In this document: positions 51,140 to 59,510 of the stretch, piece by piece
Position numbering within the stretch: the first letter of the stretch is position 1
Layout: each line of letters begins with the position of its first letter
Assembly: GCF_910580175.1 (NCBI RefSeq)
Contig: NZ_CAJTXD010000002.1
Location: 1-64,000, forward strand
From: an uncultured Alistipes sp.
GTDB lineage: Bacteria > Bacteroidota > Bacteroidia > Bacteroidales > Rikenellaceae
Reading direction: 5' to 3'
Length of the DNA: 64,000 nt
Program-made: the position numbers and the translations under genes
The notes under the pieces: model-generated
Told to the model about the DNA's origin: nothing
What the model saw: the letters and a program-made list of their open reading frames with translations, nothing else
The model's database searches: none

Positions 51140-52711
51140 ATGGTTTCCGATTATTTGCAGACAGTCGACTGGTCGCGGGCGCAGTTCGCCATGACGGCCG
51201 TCTACCATTGGTTTTTCGTTCCGCTGACGCTCGGGTTGAGCGTGTTGATCGCCATGATGGAGACTCTTTATTACCGTACGCGGGACGATTTCTGGCGCCG
51301 CACGACCCGTTTCTGGATGCGTTTGTTCGGTATCAACTTCGCCATCGGCGTGGCCACGGGATTGATCCTCGAATTCGAGTTCGGCACCAATTGGTCGAAC
51401 TATTCGCACTTCGTGGGCGACATCTTCGGCGCGCCCTTGGCCATCGAGGGGATCATGGCCTTCTTCCTCGAAACGACCTTCATCGCCGTGATGTTTTTCG
51501 GTTGGAACAAGGTCGGCCGCGGCTTCCATCTTGCCTCGACCTGGCTTACGGCCGTCGGGGCCAACCTTTCGGCGTGGTGGATCTTGGTGGCCAATGCCTG
51601 GATGCAGTACCCTGTGGGATGTACGTTCAACTTGCAGACCGTGCGCAACGAAATGACCTCGTTCTGGGAGGTGGCCCTCTCGCCCGTGGCTGTCAACAAG
51701 TTTTTCCATACGGTCTGCTCGTCGTTCACGTTGGCCTCGCTGTTCGTCGTCGGCGTGAGCGCGTGGTATCTGCTGCGCCGGCGTGAGGAGAAGATGGCCC
51801 GCGCAAGCATCGCTTTGGCGTCGGCTTTCGGGTTCGTTTTTGTCGTGCTTACGGCCACCACCGGCGACCGGTCGGGTGTCGTCGTCGCCCGGGTGCAGCC
51901 CATGAAGCTGGCAGCTATGGAGGCACTCTACCGGGGCGAGGAGGGAGCGCCGCTGACGCTCTTCGGCGTGCTGCGGCCCGAAAGAGAACGGACGTCCGAC
52001 GATGTTTTCCGCTTCAGTTTGGGCGTTCCTCGGTTGTTGTCCTTGATGAGTTTCCGGGATGCCGGTGCGTTCGTGCCCGGGATCGACGATCTGGTCGACG
52101 GCAACCCTGGACGGGGTATCATGCCGGTTGCCGAGAAGATGGCGCGCGGACGCGTGGCGGTGGGGGAGCTGGTATGTTACCGGGCGGCCCGCGAGGTTGG
52201 CGACCGGCCGGCGATGGAGGCCGTCGAACGCCGGTTCGACCCGTCGACTCCAGAGGGCAGGGCGTTTCTGCGCGATTATTTCGCTTATTTCGGCTACGGC
52301 TACTTGCAGTCGCCGCAGCAGACCGTGCCCAACGTGCCGCTGCTGTTTTATTCGTTCCGCGTGATGGTTGGCGCCGGGGTGTTTTTCATGCTGTTGCTGG
52401 CGTTCGTGTGGCGGTCGAACCGCCGCGGCACGTTGGTGCGGCAGCGGTGGCTGTTGCGGGTGTGCATCTGGACGATTCCGCTGGCCTACCTCGCCTCGCA
52501 GGCCGGCTGGGTGCTGGCCGAGGTCGGCCGCCAGCCGTGGGCCATTCAGGAGCTGATGCCCGTGGGAATCGCAGCGTCGAAATTGCCGAGCGCTTCGGTC
52601 GGTGTGACGTTTTTTCTTTTTCTGGCGCTTTTTTCGGCGCTCTTGGTGGCCGAGATAAGCATTCTTCTGCGTCAGATCAAGATAGGGCCGGAAAAGATCG
52701 ACAACGAGTAA
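51140..52711 (+). CDS. cydA: cytochrome bd ubiquinol/menaquinol oxidase subunit I
   Basis: A 523-aa membrane protein that oxidises menaquinol and reduces O2 at heme d. Heme ligands: His in AVYHWFFVPLTLGLS (about residue 19, heme d/b595), His in VNKFFHTVCSSF (about 195, heme b558), and Met in YSFRVMVGAG. GRQPWAIQE lies near the C-terminus. It gives high-affinity oxygen use and scavenging in a microaerobic gut anaerobe. A small UUCG-loop hairpin (52716-52729) lies between it and cydB. Confidence 0.96.
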   Translation: MVSDYLQTVDWSRAQFAMTAVYHWFFVPLTLGLSVLIAMMETLYYRTRDDFWRRTTRFWMRLFGINFAIGVATGLILEFEFGTNWSNYSHFVGDIFGAPLAIEGIMAFFLETTFIAVMFFGWNKVGRGFHLASTWLTAVGANLSAWWILVANAWMQYPVGCTFNLQTVRNEMTSFWEVALSPVAVNKFFHTVCSSFTLASLFVVGVSAWYLLRRREEKMARASIALASAFGFVFVVLTATTGDRSGVVVARVQPMKLAAMEALYRGEEGAPLTLFGVLRPERERTSDDVFRFSLGVPRLLSLMSFRDAGAFVPGIDDLVDGNPGRGIMPVAEKMARGRVAVGELVCYRAAREVGDRPAMEAVERRFDPSTPEGRAFLRDYFAYFGYGYLQSPQQTVPNVPLLFYSFRVMVGAGVFFMLLLAFVWRSNRRGTLVRQRWLLRVCIWTIPLAYLASQAGWVLAEVGRQPWAIQELMPVGIAASKLPSASVGVTFFLFLALFSALLVAEISILLRQIKIGPEKIDNE

Positions 52712-52742
52712 TAAAGCGGCTTCGGCCGCATGATTTTTAGCT

Positions 52743-53894
52743 ATGGATACATTGATTTTTTTGCAACATTATTGGTGGTTCGTGATTTCGTTGTTGGGGG
52801 CGCTGCTCGTTTTCCTGCTTTTCGTGCAGGGCGGGCAGGCGCTGGTGCGCTGGCTCGCCGTGGACGAGGAGGGGCGCAATCTTGTTCTTAATGCGACGGG
52901 CCGCAAATGGGAACTGACTTTCACGACGCTCGTCACGTTCGGCGGGGCATTTTTCGCTTCGTTCCCGCTGTTCTACTCGACGTCGTTCGGTGGCGCGGCC
53001 TACGTGTGGACGGCTATTTTGTTCTGCTTTGTCTTGCAGGCCGTGGCCTACGAGTACCGGCGCAAGCCCGGCAATGTCTGGGGCACCAGGACGTTCGACG
53101 CATTCCTGACGATCAACGGTCTGCTCGGGCCGTTTTTGCTGGGAACGGCTCTCTCGACCCTTTTTACCGGGGCGCCTTTTACGGTCGACCGGCTCAATCT
53201 GGCCGACCGGGGCGGCGACGGGCATGTCGTGATTTCGCAGTGGGCCACGCCGTGGCACGGACTCGATGCGTTGGCCAACGGCTGGAATGTCGTGCTGGGG
53301 CTGGCGGTCGCGCTCCTGGCCATGACGCTGGGGTGCCAGTATGCGATGAACTGTATCGACGACGGGGAGGTCGCACGCCGTGCCCGCAAGAGGATGCGCC
53401 CCCTCGCGATCGGTTTTGTGCTCTGTTTCGTCGCTTGGCTGGTGCGGTTGCTTTGCGCGGCGGGGTATGCGGTCGATCCGGCAACGGGCGCGATCGTAGT
53501 GGAACCCTACAAATACCTGCACAACCTGCTGGCGATGCCTTATGTGGCGGCCGTGTTGCTCGGGGGCGTCGCAGCCGTGCTGCGGAGTATCGTGTCGGGG
53601 TGGCGCGGTAGCCGTCGGGCCGTGTGGTGGGGCGGTTCCGGAACTATCCTGACCGTCTTGGCGCTGTTGCTGTGCGCAGGCTGGAACCGTACGGCCTACT
53701 ATCCCTCGTTGGCCGACATGCAGTCGTCGCTGACGATCGGCAATTCGTCGTCGAGTCTTTTCACGCTGCGGACGATGGCCTGGGTCTCGCTTTTCATTCC
53801 GTTCGTGGCGATCTATATTGGTTATGCCTGGCGGTCGATCGACCGTCGGCGTGTGACCCGGGCCGAACTCGACGAAAGAGAACACCGATACTGA
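52743..53894 (+). CDS. cydB: cytochrome bd oxidase subunit II
   Basis: A 383-aa membrane protein with eight or nine helices, the partner of CydA. It begins with the typical LQHYWWFVISLLGALLVFLLFVQGGQ (residues about 6-31). PFLLGTALSTLFTGAPF and AYEYRRKPGNVWGTRTFDAFL are CydB-like. It completes the quinol oxidase complex. It ends 65 nt before a bidirectional terminator shared with convergent fabI. Confidence 0.95.
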   Translation: MDTLIFLQHYWWFVISLLGALLVFLLFVQGGQALVRWLAVDEEGRNLVLNATGRKWELTFTTLVTFGGAFFASFPLFYSTSFGGAAYVWTAILFCFVLQAVAYEYRRKPGNVWGTRTFDAFLTINGLLGPFLLGTALSTLFTGAPFTVDRLNLADRGGDGHVVISQWATPWHGLDALANGWNVVLGLAVALLAMTLGCQYAMNCIDDGEVARRARKRMRPLAIGFVLCFVAWLVRLLCAAGYAVDPATGAIVVEPYKYLHNLLAMPYVAAVLLGGVAAVLRSIVSGWRGSRRAVWWGGSGTILTVLALLLCAGWNRTAYYPSLADMQSSLTIGNSSSSLFTLRTMAWVSLFIPFVAIYIGYAWRSIDRRRVTRAELDEREHRY

Positions 53895-53958
53895 AAGCGG
53901 TCGCGCCCTCTACAACGCCGGCGGCCCGGAGCAAGCCGGAACCCGACCGTAAAAAATA

Positions 53959-53987
53959 AGGCGGAACCATGCAAAAGGGTTCCGCCT
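53959..53987. terminator. bidirectional terminator between cydB and fabI
   Basis: A 10-bp stem AGGCGGAACC/GGTTCCGCCT (53959-53968 with 53978-53987) with a 9-nt loop. T-rich sequence follows on both strands (CTTTG on plus, TTATTTTTT on minus). Confidence 0.85.
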
Positions 53988-54013
53988 CTTTGTCGGATCG
54001 CTCCGGCCGGAGG

Positions 54014-54883
54014 TTACTCCTCCTGCTGTCCGAAAGGATATTGGTTCTGCTGTACGTCGTCGAAGCGCATGCCCTTTTCGTAGGTCTTCATCGCGCGGCG
54101 CGACATGCCCATCGACGAGAATCCGCCGTCGTGGTAGAGGTTCTGCATCGTTACCTTGCGCGTGAAGTCGGAGAAGAGCGTCAGCACGTAGTCGGCACAG
54201 TCTTCAGCCGTAGCGTTGCCCAGGGGCGACATGTTCTCGGCGAACGACATCAGATCGCCCAGGCCCAGCACGCCGCTGCCTGCCGTGGTCGCCGTGGGCG
54301 ACTGCGACACGGTGTTGATGCGCACGTGCTTCTCACGACCGTAGATGTAGCCGAAGCTGCGGGCGATCGATTCGAGCAGCGCCTTGGCGTCGGCCATGTC
54401 GTTGTAGCCGTAGAGCGTGCGCTGCGCAGCGATGTAGCTCAGCGCTACGATCGAACCCCACTCGTTGATGGCGTCCTTCTTGCGCGCTACCTGGATGGCC
54501 TTGTGGAACGAGATGGCCGAGATGTCGAGCGTCTTGGAGAGGTAGTCGTAGTCCAGGTCGTCGTAGGTGCGGCCCTTGCGGACGTTGGGCGACATGCCGA
54601 TGGAGTGGAGCATGAAGTCGAACTTGCCGCCGAAGTGCTCCATCGTCTTGTCGATCAGGTTCTCCAGGTCTTCGACGCTCGTCGCATCGGCCGGGATGAC
54701 CACCGTATTGCATTTCTCGGCCAGCTGACCGATCGTGCCCATGCGGATCGAGACGGCCGTATTCGTCAGCACGATTTCGGCGCCCTCCTCCACGGCGCGT
54801 TCCGCCACTTTCCAGGCGATCGACTGCTCGTTGAGCGCTCCGAAGATCAGACCTTTCTTGCCTTTGAGTAATTGAGATGCCAT
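54014..54883 (-). CDS. fabI: enoyl-[acyl-carrier-protein] reductase (NADH), FabI
   Basis: A 289-aa short-chain dehydrogenase fold enzyme that performs the last reduction in fatty-acid elongation. LLKGKKGLIFGALNEQSIAW is the FabI N-terminal cofactor region. LHSIGMSPNVRKG precedes the catalytic Tyr-x6-Lys (YGYNDMADAK, residue about 160). I chose the Met at 54883 (MASQLLKGKK); an in-frame Met at 54895 is also possible. A TACCTTTG box (54917-54910) lies about 26 nt ahead of the chosen start. It is a single-gene transcript. Confidence 0.96.
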   Translation of the reverse strand: MASQLLKGKKGLIFGALNEQSIAWKVAERAVEEGAEIVLTNTAVSIRMGTIGQLAEKCNTVVIPADATSVEDLENLIDKTMEHFGGKFDFMLHSIGMSPNVRKGRTYDDLDYDYLSKTLDISAISFHKAIQVARKKDAINEWGSIVALSYIAAQRTLYGYNDMADAKALLESIARSFGYIYGREKHVRINTVSQSPTATTAGSGVLGLGDLMSFAENMSPLGNATAEDCADYVLTLFSDFTRKVTMQNLYHDGGFSSMGMSRRAMKTYEKGMRFDDVQQNQYPFGQQEE

Positions 54884-54909
54884 ATTTGATTCCATTTAAA
54901 AATTCAGGG

Positions 54910-54917
54910 CAAAGGTA
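54910..54917 (-). promoter_or_regulatory. fabI -7 box
   Basis: It reads TACCTTTG on the minus strand, an exact TAnnTTTG match, with transcription predicted near 54903. Confidence 0.5.
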
Positions 54918-55030
54918 GCGATTTTTTTTCAATTGATTGTGCCGATGCCGGAAATCAGCGTCGCGGGGTGCGGTTCGGGCCTGCGATGTGACTTTAATGC
55001 TAAAGAAAATGATTTTGTTGGGCCGGCCCG

Positions 55031-55061
55031 TTGACCGTTCGCACCGAATAGTCTATTTTTG
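55031..55061 (+). promoter_or_regulatory. promoter of the pectin-degradation run
   Basis: TTG at 55031-55033 and an exact -7 box TATTTTTG at 55054-55061, separated by 20 nt. It would give an untranslated leader of about 100 nt before the first gene at 55168. Confidence 0.7.
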
Positions 55062-55167
55062 TAGAACGATGATTCCGTCCGTCCGGACTGCAAGTCCGAC
55101 CTGCAGCCGGATGCGGTTTTCGTCGTTGCGGCCCGGCCGAATAACCAGACTACACTTAAATTATACT

Positions 55168-57684
55168 ATGAAACCTTTTTTTCTTGCGCTGCTTTTCTTG
55201 GCGGCGTTCTCGCCGGCCGGCGCTGCGATCAAGATGCCGGCGGTATTTTCCGACAACATGGTTTTGCAGCAGCAGACCCGTGCCGCCGTGTGGGGCAAGG
55301 CTGCTCCGCGCGAGCGGATCGCTGTCGTTGCTTCGTGGAGCGATAAGGTCTACCGCACCGTAGCCGGCCGCGACGGGCGATGGCAGCTCACCGTTGAGAC
55401 CCCCGAGGCCATGACTGGGCAGCAGCTCACTATTTGCGGGGCCGACACGGTGGTGATCCGCAATATCCTGATCGGCGAGGTGTGGCTTTGCTCGGGCCAG
55501 TCCAACATGGAGTTTCCTACGGCCCGCGATCCCAAGAATAAATGGATGACCGGTATAGCCGACTACGATGAGCAGATGGGCGACGCCACGTTCGATAACC
55601 TGCGCCTGTTCCACGTCGAGCACCAGTTGGCGCCCGACGGCGAACGCGACGATTGCGTGGGCCGGTGGGTGGTCTGCACGCCCGAGAACCTGAAGTTGTT
55701 CTCGGCCGTGGGTTTCGCTTTCGGCCGTTCCCTGCATAAGGAGTTGCTGCGGCCCGTGGGCTTGATCCAGTCGTCGTGGGGCGGCACGCATGCCGAGTCG
55801 TGGACTCCGATGGAGGTCATGGCCCGCAATCCGCTCTATGCCGATGTGCTGGAGCAGTACGCTCCCGATAAAATCAAGCGCAACAAGGATCATTGCAAGG
55901 TTCCCGCTACCTTGTGGAACGGCATGATCCGTCCGATCTGTCCTTATACGGTCAAGGGATGCGTCTGGTACCAGGGCGAGTCCAATTCGGTGCGGGCTGA
56001 AAAATACCAGCAGGTTTTTACCAACATGATCGACGCCTGGCGCAAGGAGTTCCGCGCGCCCGACATGCCGTTTTATTTTGTGCAGATCGCGCCCCACTAC
56101 CAGCAGCCCCCGACCATCCGCGACGCCCAGTTCCGCACCTGGCGGTCGGTGCGCCGCACGGGCATGGTCGTCGTTACGGACGTGGGCGATTCGCTCGATA
56201 TCCATCCTCGCAACAAGGTCGTGCCTGGCGAGCGGTTGGCCCGGTGGGCGCTCAACCGCGACTATGGCCGCGACGTGGCTTGCGAGAGTCCTTATTTCCT
56301 CTCGTTGCGGCGCGAGGGTTCCGCCTTGGCGGTAAAATTCGCCCATGCCGAGGGCGGTCTGCGTGCCGCCCAGGGCGACCGGATCGAGGGTTTTCTCATC
56401 GCCGGGGCCGACCGCCGGTTCTATCCCGCCGAGGCCGTCGCTGCGGGCGACGAGGTGCTGCTGACGGCTCCGCAGGTCGAGCAGCCCGTGGCCGTGCGCT
56501 ACGGATGGGGCAAATGGTTCCGGGTCAATCTGGTCAACGGCGCCGGACTCCCCGCCGTGCCGTTCCGCACCGATGCGTGGGAGCCGGACACCTATGCCCG
56601 CTGGTTCGCCGATTCCGAGATGCGCCGGTTCCCCGAGGCCTGGCGTCTCGACCACGGCAAGCGCCTCTTTTTCGGCTATGCCCAGGGCGTGGGGTGCTGC
56701 GCTATGTTGCGCATGTGGAAAGCTACGGGCGAACGCCGCTACTTCGATTATGTGGAGCAGTGGGCCGATTCGATCGTCGACGAAAAGGGCGGCATCCATC
56801 TTTACGATCTGGCTGCTTACAACCTCGATTTCATCAATCCGGGCAAAGTACTCTTCGACTGCTACCGCGAGACGGGCAAGGAGAAGTACCGCAAGGCGAT
56901 GGATCGGCTCGTCGGGCAGATGCGCCGCCATCCCCGCACCTGCGACGGCGCCTATTGGCACAAGCTGATCTACCAGCATCAGATATGGCTCGACGGTCTC
57001 TACATGTGTTCGCCGTTTTTGGCGCAGTATGGGGCTGAGTTCGGCCAGCCCGAGTGGATCGACGAAGCCGTGAAGCAAATTCGGCTTTGCCACATCCACA
57101 CGTTCGATCCGGCCACGGGACTTTACCATCACGCCTGGGACGAGAGCCGTTCGCAGCGCTGGGCCGATCCCGAGACGGGCCATTCGCCCAACTTCTGGGG
57201 CCGGTCGATCGGGTGGTGGTTCATGGCGTTGGTCGATAACCTCGACTTCATTCCTGCCGACCATCCCGACCGGGCGTTCGTCGTTTCGTTGGTGCAGGGG
57301 CTGGCCGATGCTTTGCCCAAGTACCAGGACAAGGCCGGGCTGTGGTACCAGGTGCTCGACTGCCCCAAGCGCAAGGGCAACTTCCCCGAGGCTTCGGTTA
57401 CCGCGCAGTTCATGTATGCTTATGCCAAGGCCGTGAACAAGGGTTACCTCGATGCTTCCTATCGTCAGTATGCCGAGAAGGCCTTCGAGGGGCTGCGCAG
57501 CAAACTGCTGGGCGAGTGTTCCGACGGCACGCTTTCGCTCACGCGGTGTTGCGCGGTGGGCGGTCTGGGCGGCAATCCCTACCGCGACGGCAGTTTCGAA
57601 TATTACATCGGCGAGCGCATGCGCGACAACGATGCCAAAGCGACCGGCCCTTTCATCATGGGGTGTCTTGAATTGAATAAGTAA
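55168..57684 (+). CDS. acetylesterase (SGNH, SASA-type) fused to GH105 unsaturated rhamnogalacturonyl hydrolase
   Basis: An 838-aa exported protein. Signal peptide about 1-19. The N-terminal sialate-O-acetylesterase-like SGNH domain (about 20-470) has the nucleophile Ser in LCSGQSNMEF (about 112), WYQGESN and the D-x-H pair in SLDIHPRNK (about 344). A GH105-type alpha/alpha barrel follows (about 475-838) with the catalytic Asp in IWLDGLYMCSPFLA and SPNFWGRSIGWWFMALVD. It would remove acetyl groups and hydrolyse the unsaturated uronate from rhamnogalacturonan fragments in one polypeptide. It is first in a run with PL11 and GH28. The start at 55168 gives the signal peptide. Confidence 0.9.
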   Translation: MKPFFLALLFLAAFSPAGAAIKMPAVFSDNMVLQQQTRAAVWGKAAPRERIAVVASWSDKVYRTVAGRDGRWQLTVETPEAMTGQQLTICGADTVVIRNILIGEVWLCSGQSNMEFPTARDPKNKWMTGIADYDEQMGDATFDNLRLFHVEHQLAPDGERDDCVGRWVVCTPENLKLFSAVGFAFGRSLHKELLRPVGLIQSSWGGTHAESWTPMEVMARNPLYADVLEQYAPDKIKRNKDHCKVPATLWNGMIRPICPYTVKGCVWYQGESNSVRAEKYQQVFTNMIDAWRKEFRAPDMPFYFVQIAPHYQQPPTIRDAQFRTWRSVRRTGMVVVTDVGDSLDIHPRNKVVPGERLARWALNRDYGRDVACESPYFLSLRREGSALAVKFAHAEGGLRAAQGDRIEGFLIAGADRRFYPAEAVAAGDEVLLTAPQVEQPVAVRYGWGKWFRVNLVNGAGLPAVPFRTDAWEPDTYARWFADSEMRRFPEAWRLDHGKRLFFGYAQGVGCCAMLRMWKATGERRYFDYVEQWADSIVDEKGGIHLYDLAAYNLDFINPGKVLFDCYRETGKEKYRKAMDRLVGQMRRHPRTCDGAYWHKLIYQHQIWLDGLYMCSPFLAQYGAEFGQPEWIDEAVKQIRLCHIHTFDPATGLYHHAWDESRSQRWADPETGHSPNFWGRSIGWWFMALVDNLDFIPADHPDRAFVVSLVQGLADALPKYQDKAGLWYQVLDCPKRKGNFPEASVTAQFMYAYAKAVNKGYLDASYRQYAEKAFEGLRSKLLGECSDGTLSLTRCCAVGGLGGNPYRDGSFEYYIGERMRDNDAKATGPFIMGCLELNK

Positions 57685-57689
57685 GGGAT

Positions 57690-59498
57690 ATGAAAAACAG
57701 GTTCTTTCTGGCGTTGGCTGCGGCTCTTTCCGCGGCCGGCCTTTTTGCGCAGGATCCTCGCGAACGGGTCTACAACTACGAGGTGCTCCACCCCAGTCAC
57801 GAGCAGAAGCCGCCCGTGACGGGCTATGCTGCCGTGCGGGTCGGGGAGCGTTTGGACCGCGGACTGACCGTGCAGCCCGCACGCGACACGACGGGCGTCT
57901 ATTTGAGCTGGCGCATGCTCGCCGCCGACCATCCCGAGGTGGGGTTCAACGTCTACCGTCGTATCGCGGGCCGCACCGAGTTGCTCGACCGACGGTCGGT
58001 GTCGAAAACCACGGACTATCTCGATGCAACCCTCCCCGCAGGCGTGGAAGCGGAGTATTGGGTCGAACCCTGCTACAACCTCGAAAGCGGCCTGGCCTGC
58101 GAGCCGGTGGCCATCGTGTGCGATACGTTGCGGCAGGCACCGCGCTATCGTTCCGTTCGGCTTCGCGACAACGAGCGGGCGGGCAAGGTGGCTCTGGCCG
58201 ATCTGAACGGCGATGGCAAATACGATTTCATCGTCCGCACGCCCGACCGCAATGTCGATCCCGGCATGCCGGGCGATCCCATGGGCCTGACCTACACGAT
58301 TTCGGCTTATTTGCACGACGGCACCCATCTTTGGAGCCGTGATCTGGGGCTGGGCATCGAGCCGGGCATTTGGTATTCGCCTTTCGTGGCCTATGATTTC
58401 GACGGCGACGGCAAGGCGGAGGTGGCTTTGAAGACCGCTCCGGCCGATGCGCGGCGCAACGCCCGGCACCGGGTCGATTCGGGCGAGGAGTATCTTTCGG
58501 TGCTCGACGGCATGACCGGCGAGGAACTGGCGCGCGTCGACTGGCCCGAGCGGTCGTGGCGGCTGGGCGATCTCAACCGGCAGAACCGCAACCAGCTGGG
58601 CATGGCCTTTCTCGACGGGCGGACGCCTTGCATCATCGCTGCGCGGGGCACCTATCGCGCCATGCTGGCCGATGCCTGGCAGTTCCACGACGGCCGCCTG
58701 ACGCGGCTCTGGCGTTGGGACGGCGACGAGGAGAATCCCGTGATCCGCAGTCAGGGTGCCCACAGCATGGTGGCAGGCGATGTCGACGGCGACGGGCGCG
58801 ACGAAATCCTTTTGGGTGGCTGTATGCTCGACGACAACGGGACGCTGCTCTGGTCGGCCGGCATCGGACATCCCGATAAAGCCTATTTGGCTGACATCGA
58901 TCCCGCACGGCCGGGTTTGGAGGTCTTCTTGTGCGGCGAGGTGCGCCACGACGACGGCCGCGGCGTCTGCGTGGTCGATGCAGCGACCGGGCGTCAGGTG
59001 TGGAATATCGGCCGGCCGACGTATCACGTAGGCGACGGCATGGTCGTCGATTTCGACCCCTCGCATCCGGGCATGGAGTGCATCGGCAAGGAGGACAGGA
59101 AAGGCGGCAGCACCGCGCGTTATCTGCTCACGGCGCAGGGCGAGGAGCTGTTTCCCGAGGCGGTTCCCGACTGCCGCAACTGGGTGTGGTGGGGCGCCGA
59201 CCGGCTGCGCGAGACGTTCAGGGGGCGGCGCGACACCCAGTGCGTGGTCGAATGGCCCGACCGGGTGCTCGCCGAGGGGATCGAGGGATCGATCGTCATG
59301 ATCGCCGACATCCTGGGCGACTGGCGCGAGGAGATCGTCACGGCTTTGCCGGGCGAGTTGCGCATCTATATGACCGACATCCCCGCCGCCGACCGGCGTC
59401 CCGCGCTCATGCAGGATCCGCTCTACCGCAGCTATGTGCTTCATCGCAGCATGGGTTATCCCCAGGCGCCCGTGCCGTCGTATTATTTAGGTAAATAA
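57690..59498 (+). CDS. rhamnogalacturonan lyase, polysaccharide lyase family 11
   Basis: A 602-aa exported enzyme (signal peptide ending GLFAQ, about residue 20). The PL11 eight-bladed propeller is visible from repeated calcium-site motifs such as ADLNGDGKYDFIV, YDFDGDGKAEVALKT and GDVDGDGRDEILLGG. The C-terminal VPSYYLGK fits. PL11 lyases cut the rhamnosyl-galacturonate bond of rhamnogalacturonan I by elimination, making the unsaturated product that GH105 removes. It follows the esterase-GH105 gene by 5 nt and precedes GH28 by 12 nt. Confidence 0.95.
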   Translation: MKNRFFLALAAALSAAGLFAQDPRERVYNYEVLHPSHEQKPPVTGYAAVRVGERLDRGLTVQPARDTTGVYLSWRMLAADHPEVGFNVYRRIAGRTELLDRRSVSKTTDYLDATLPAGVEAEYWVEPCYNLESGLACEPVAIVCDTLRQAPRYRSVRLRDNERAGKVALADLNGDGKYDFIVRTPDRNVDPGMPGDPMGLTYTISAYLHDGTHLWSRDLGLGIEPGIWYSPFVAYDFDGDGKAEVALKTAPADARRNARHRVDSGEEYLSVLDGMTGEELARVDWPERSWRLGDLNRQNRNQLGMAFLDGRTPCIIAARGTYRAMLADAWQFHDGRLTRLWRWDGDEENPVIRSQGAHSMVAGDVDGDGRDEILLGGCMLDDNGTLLWSAGIGHPDKAYLADIDPARPGLEVFLCGEVRHDDGRGVCVVDAATGRQVWNIGRPTYHVGDGMVVDFDPSHPGMECIGKEDRKGGSTARYLLTAQGEELFPEAVPDCRNWVWWGADRLRETFRGRRDTQCVVEWPDRVLAEGIEGSIVMIADILGDWREEIVTALPGELRIYMTDIPAADRRPALMQDPLYRSYVLHRSMGYPQAPVPSYYLGK

Positions 59499-59510
59499 AA
59501 TATTCTGGTT

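Noticed and set aside
55156..57882. A 908-codon minus-strand open frame opposite the esterase-GH105 fusion
   Set aside because: Antisense shadow with no signal peptide or domain pattern.
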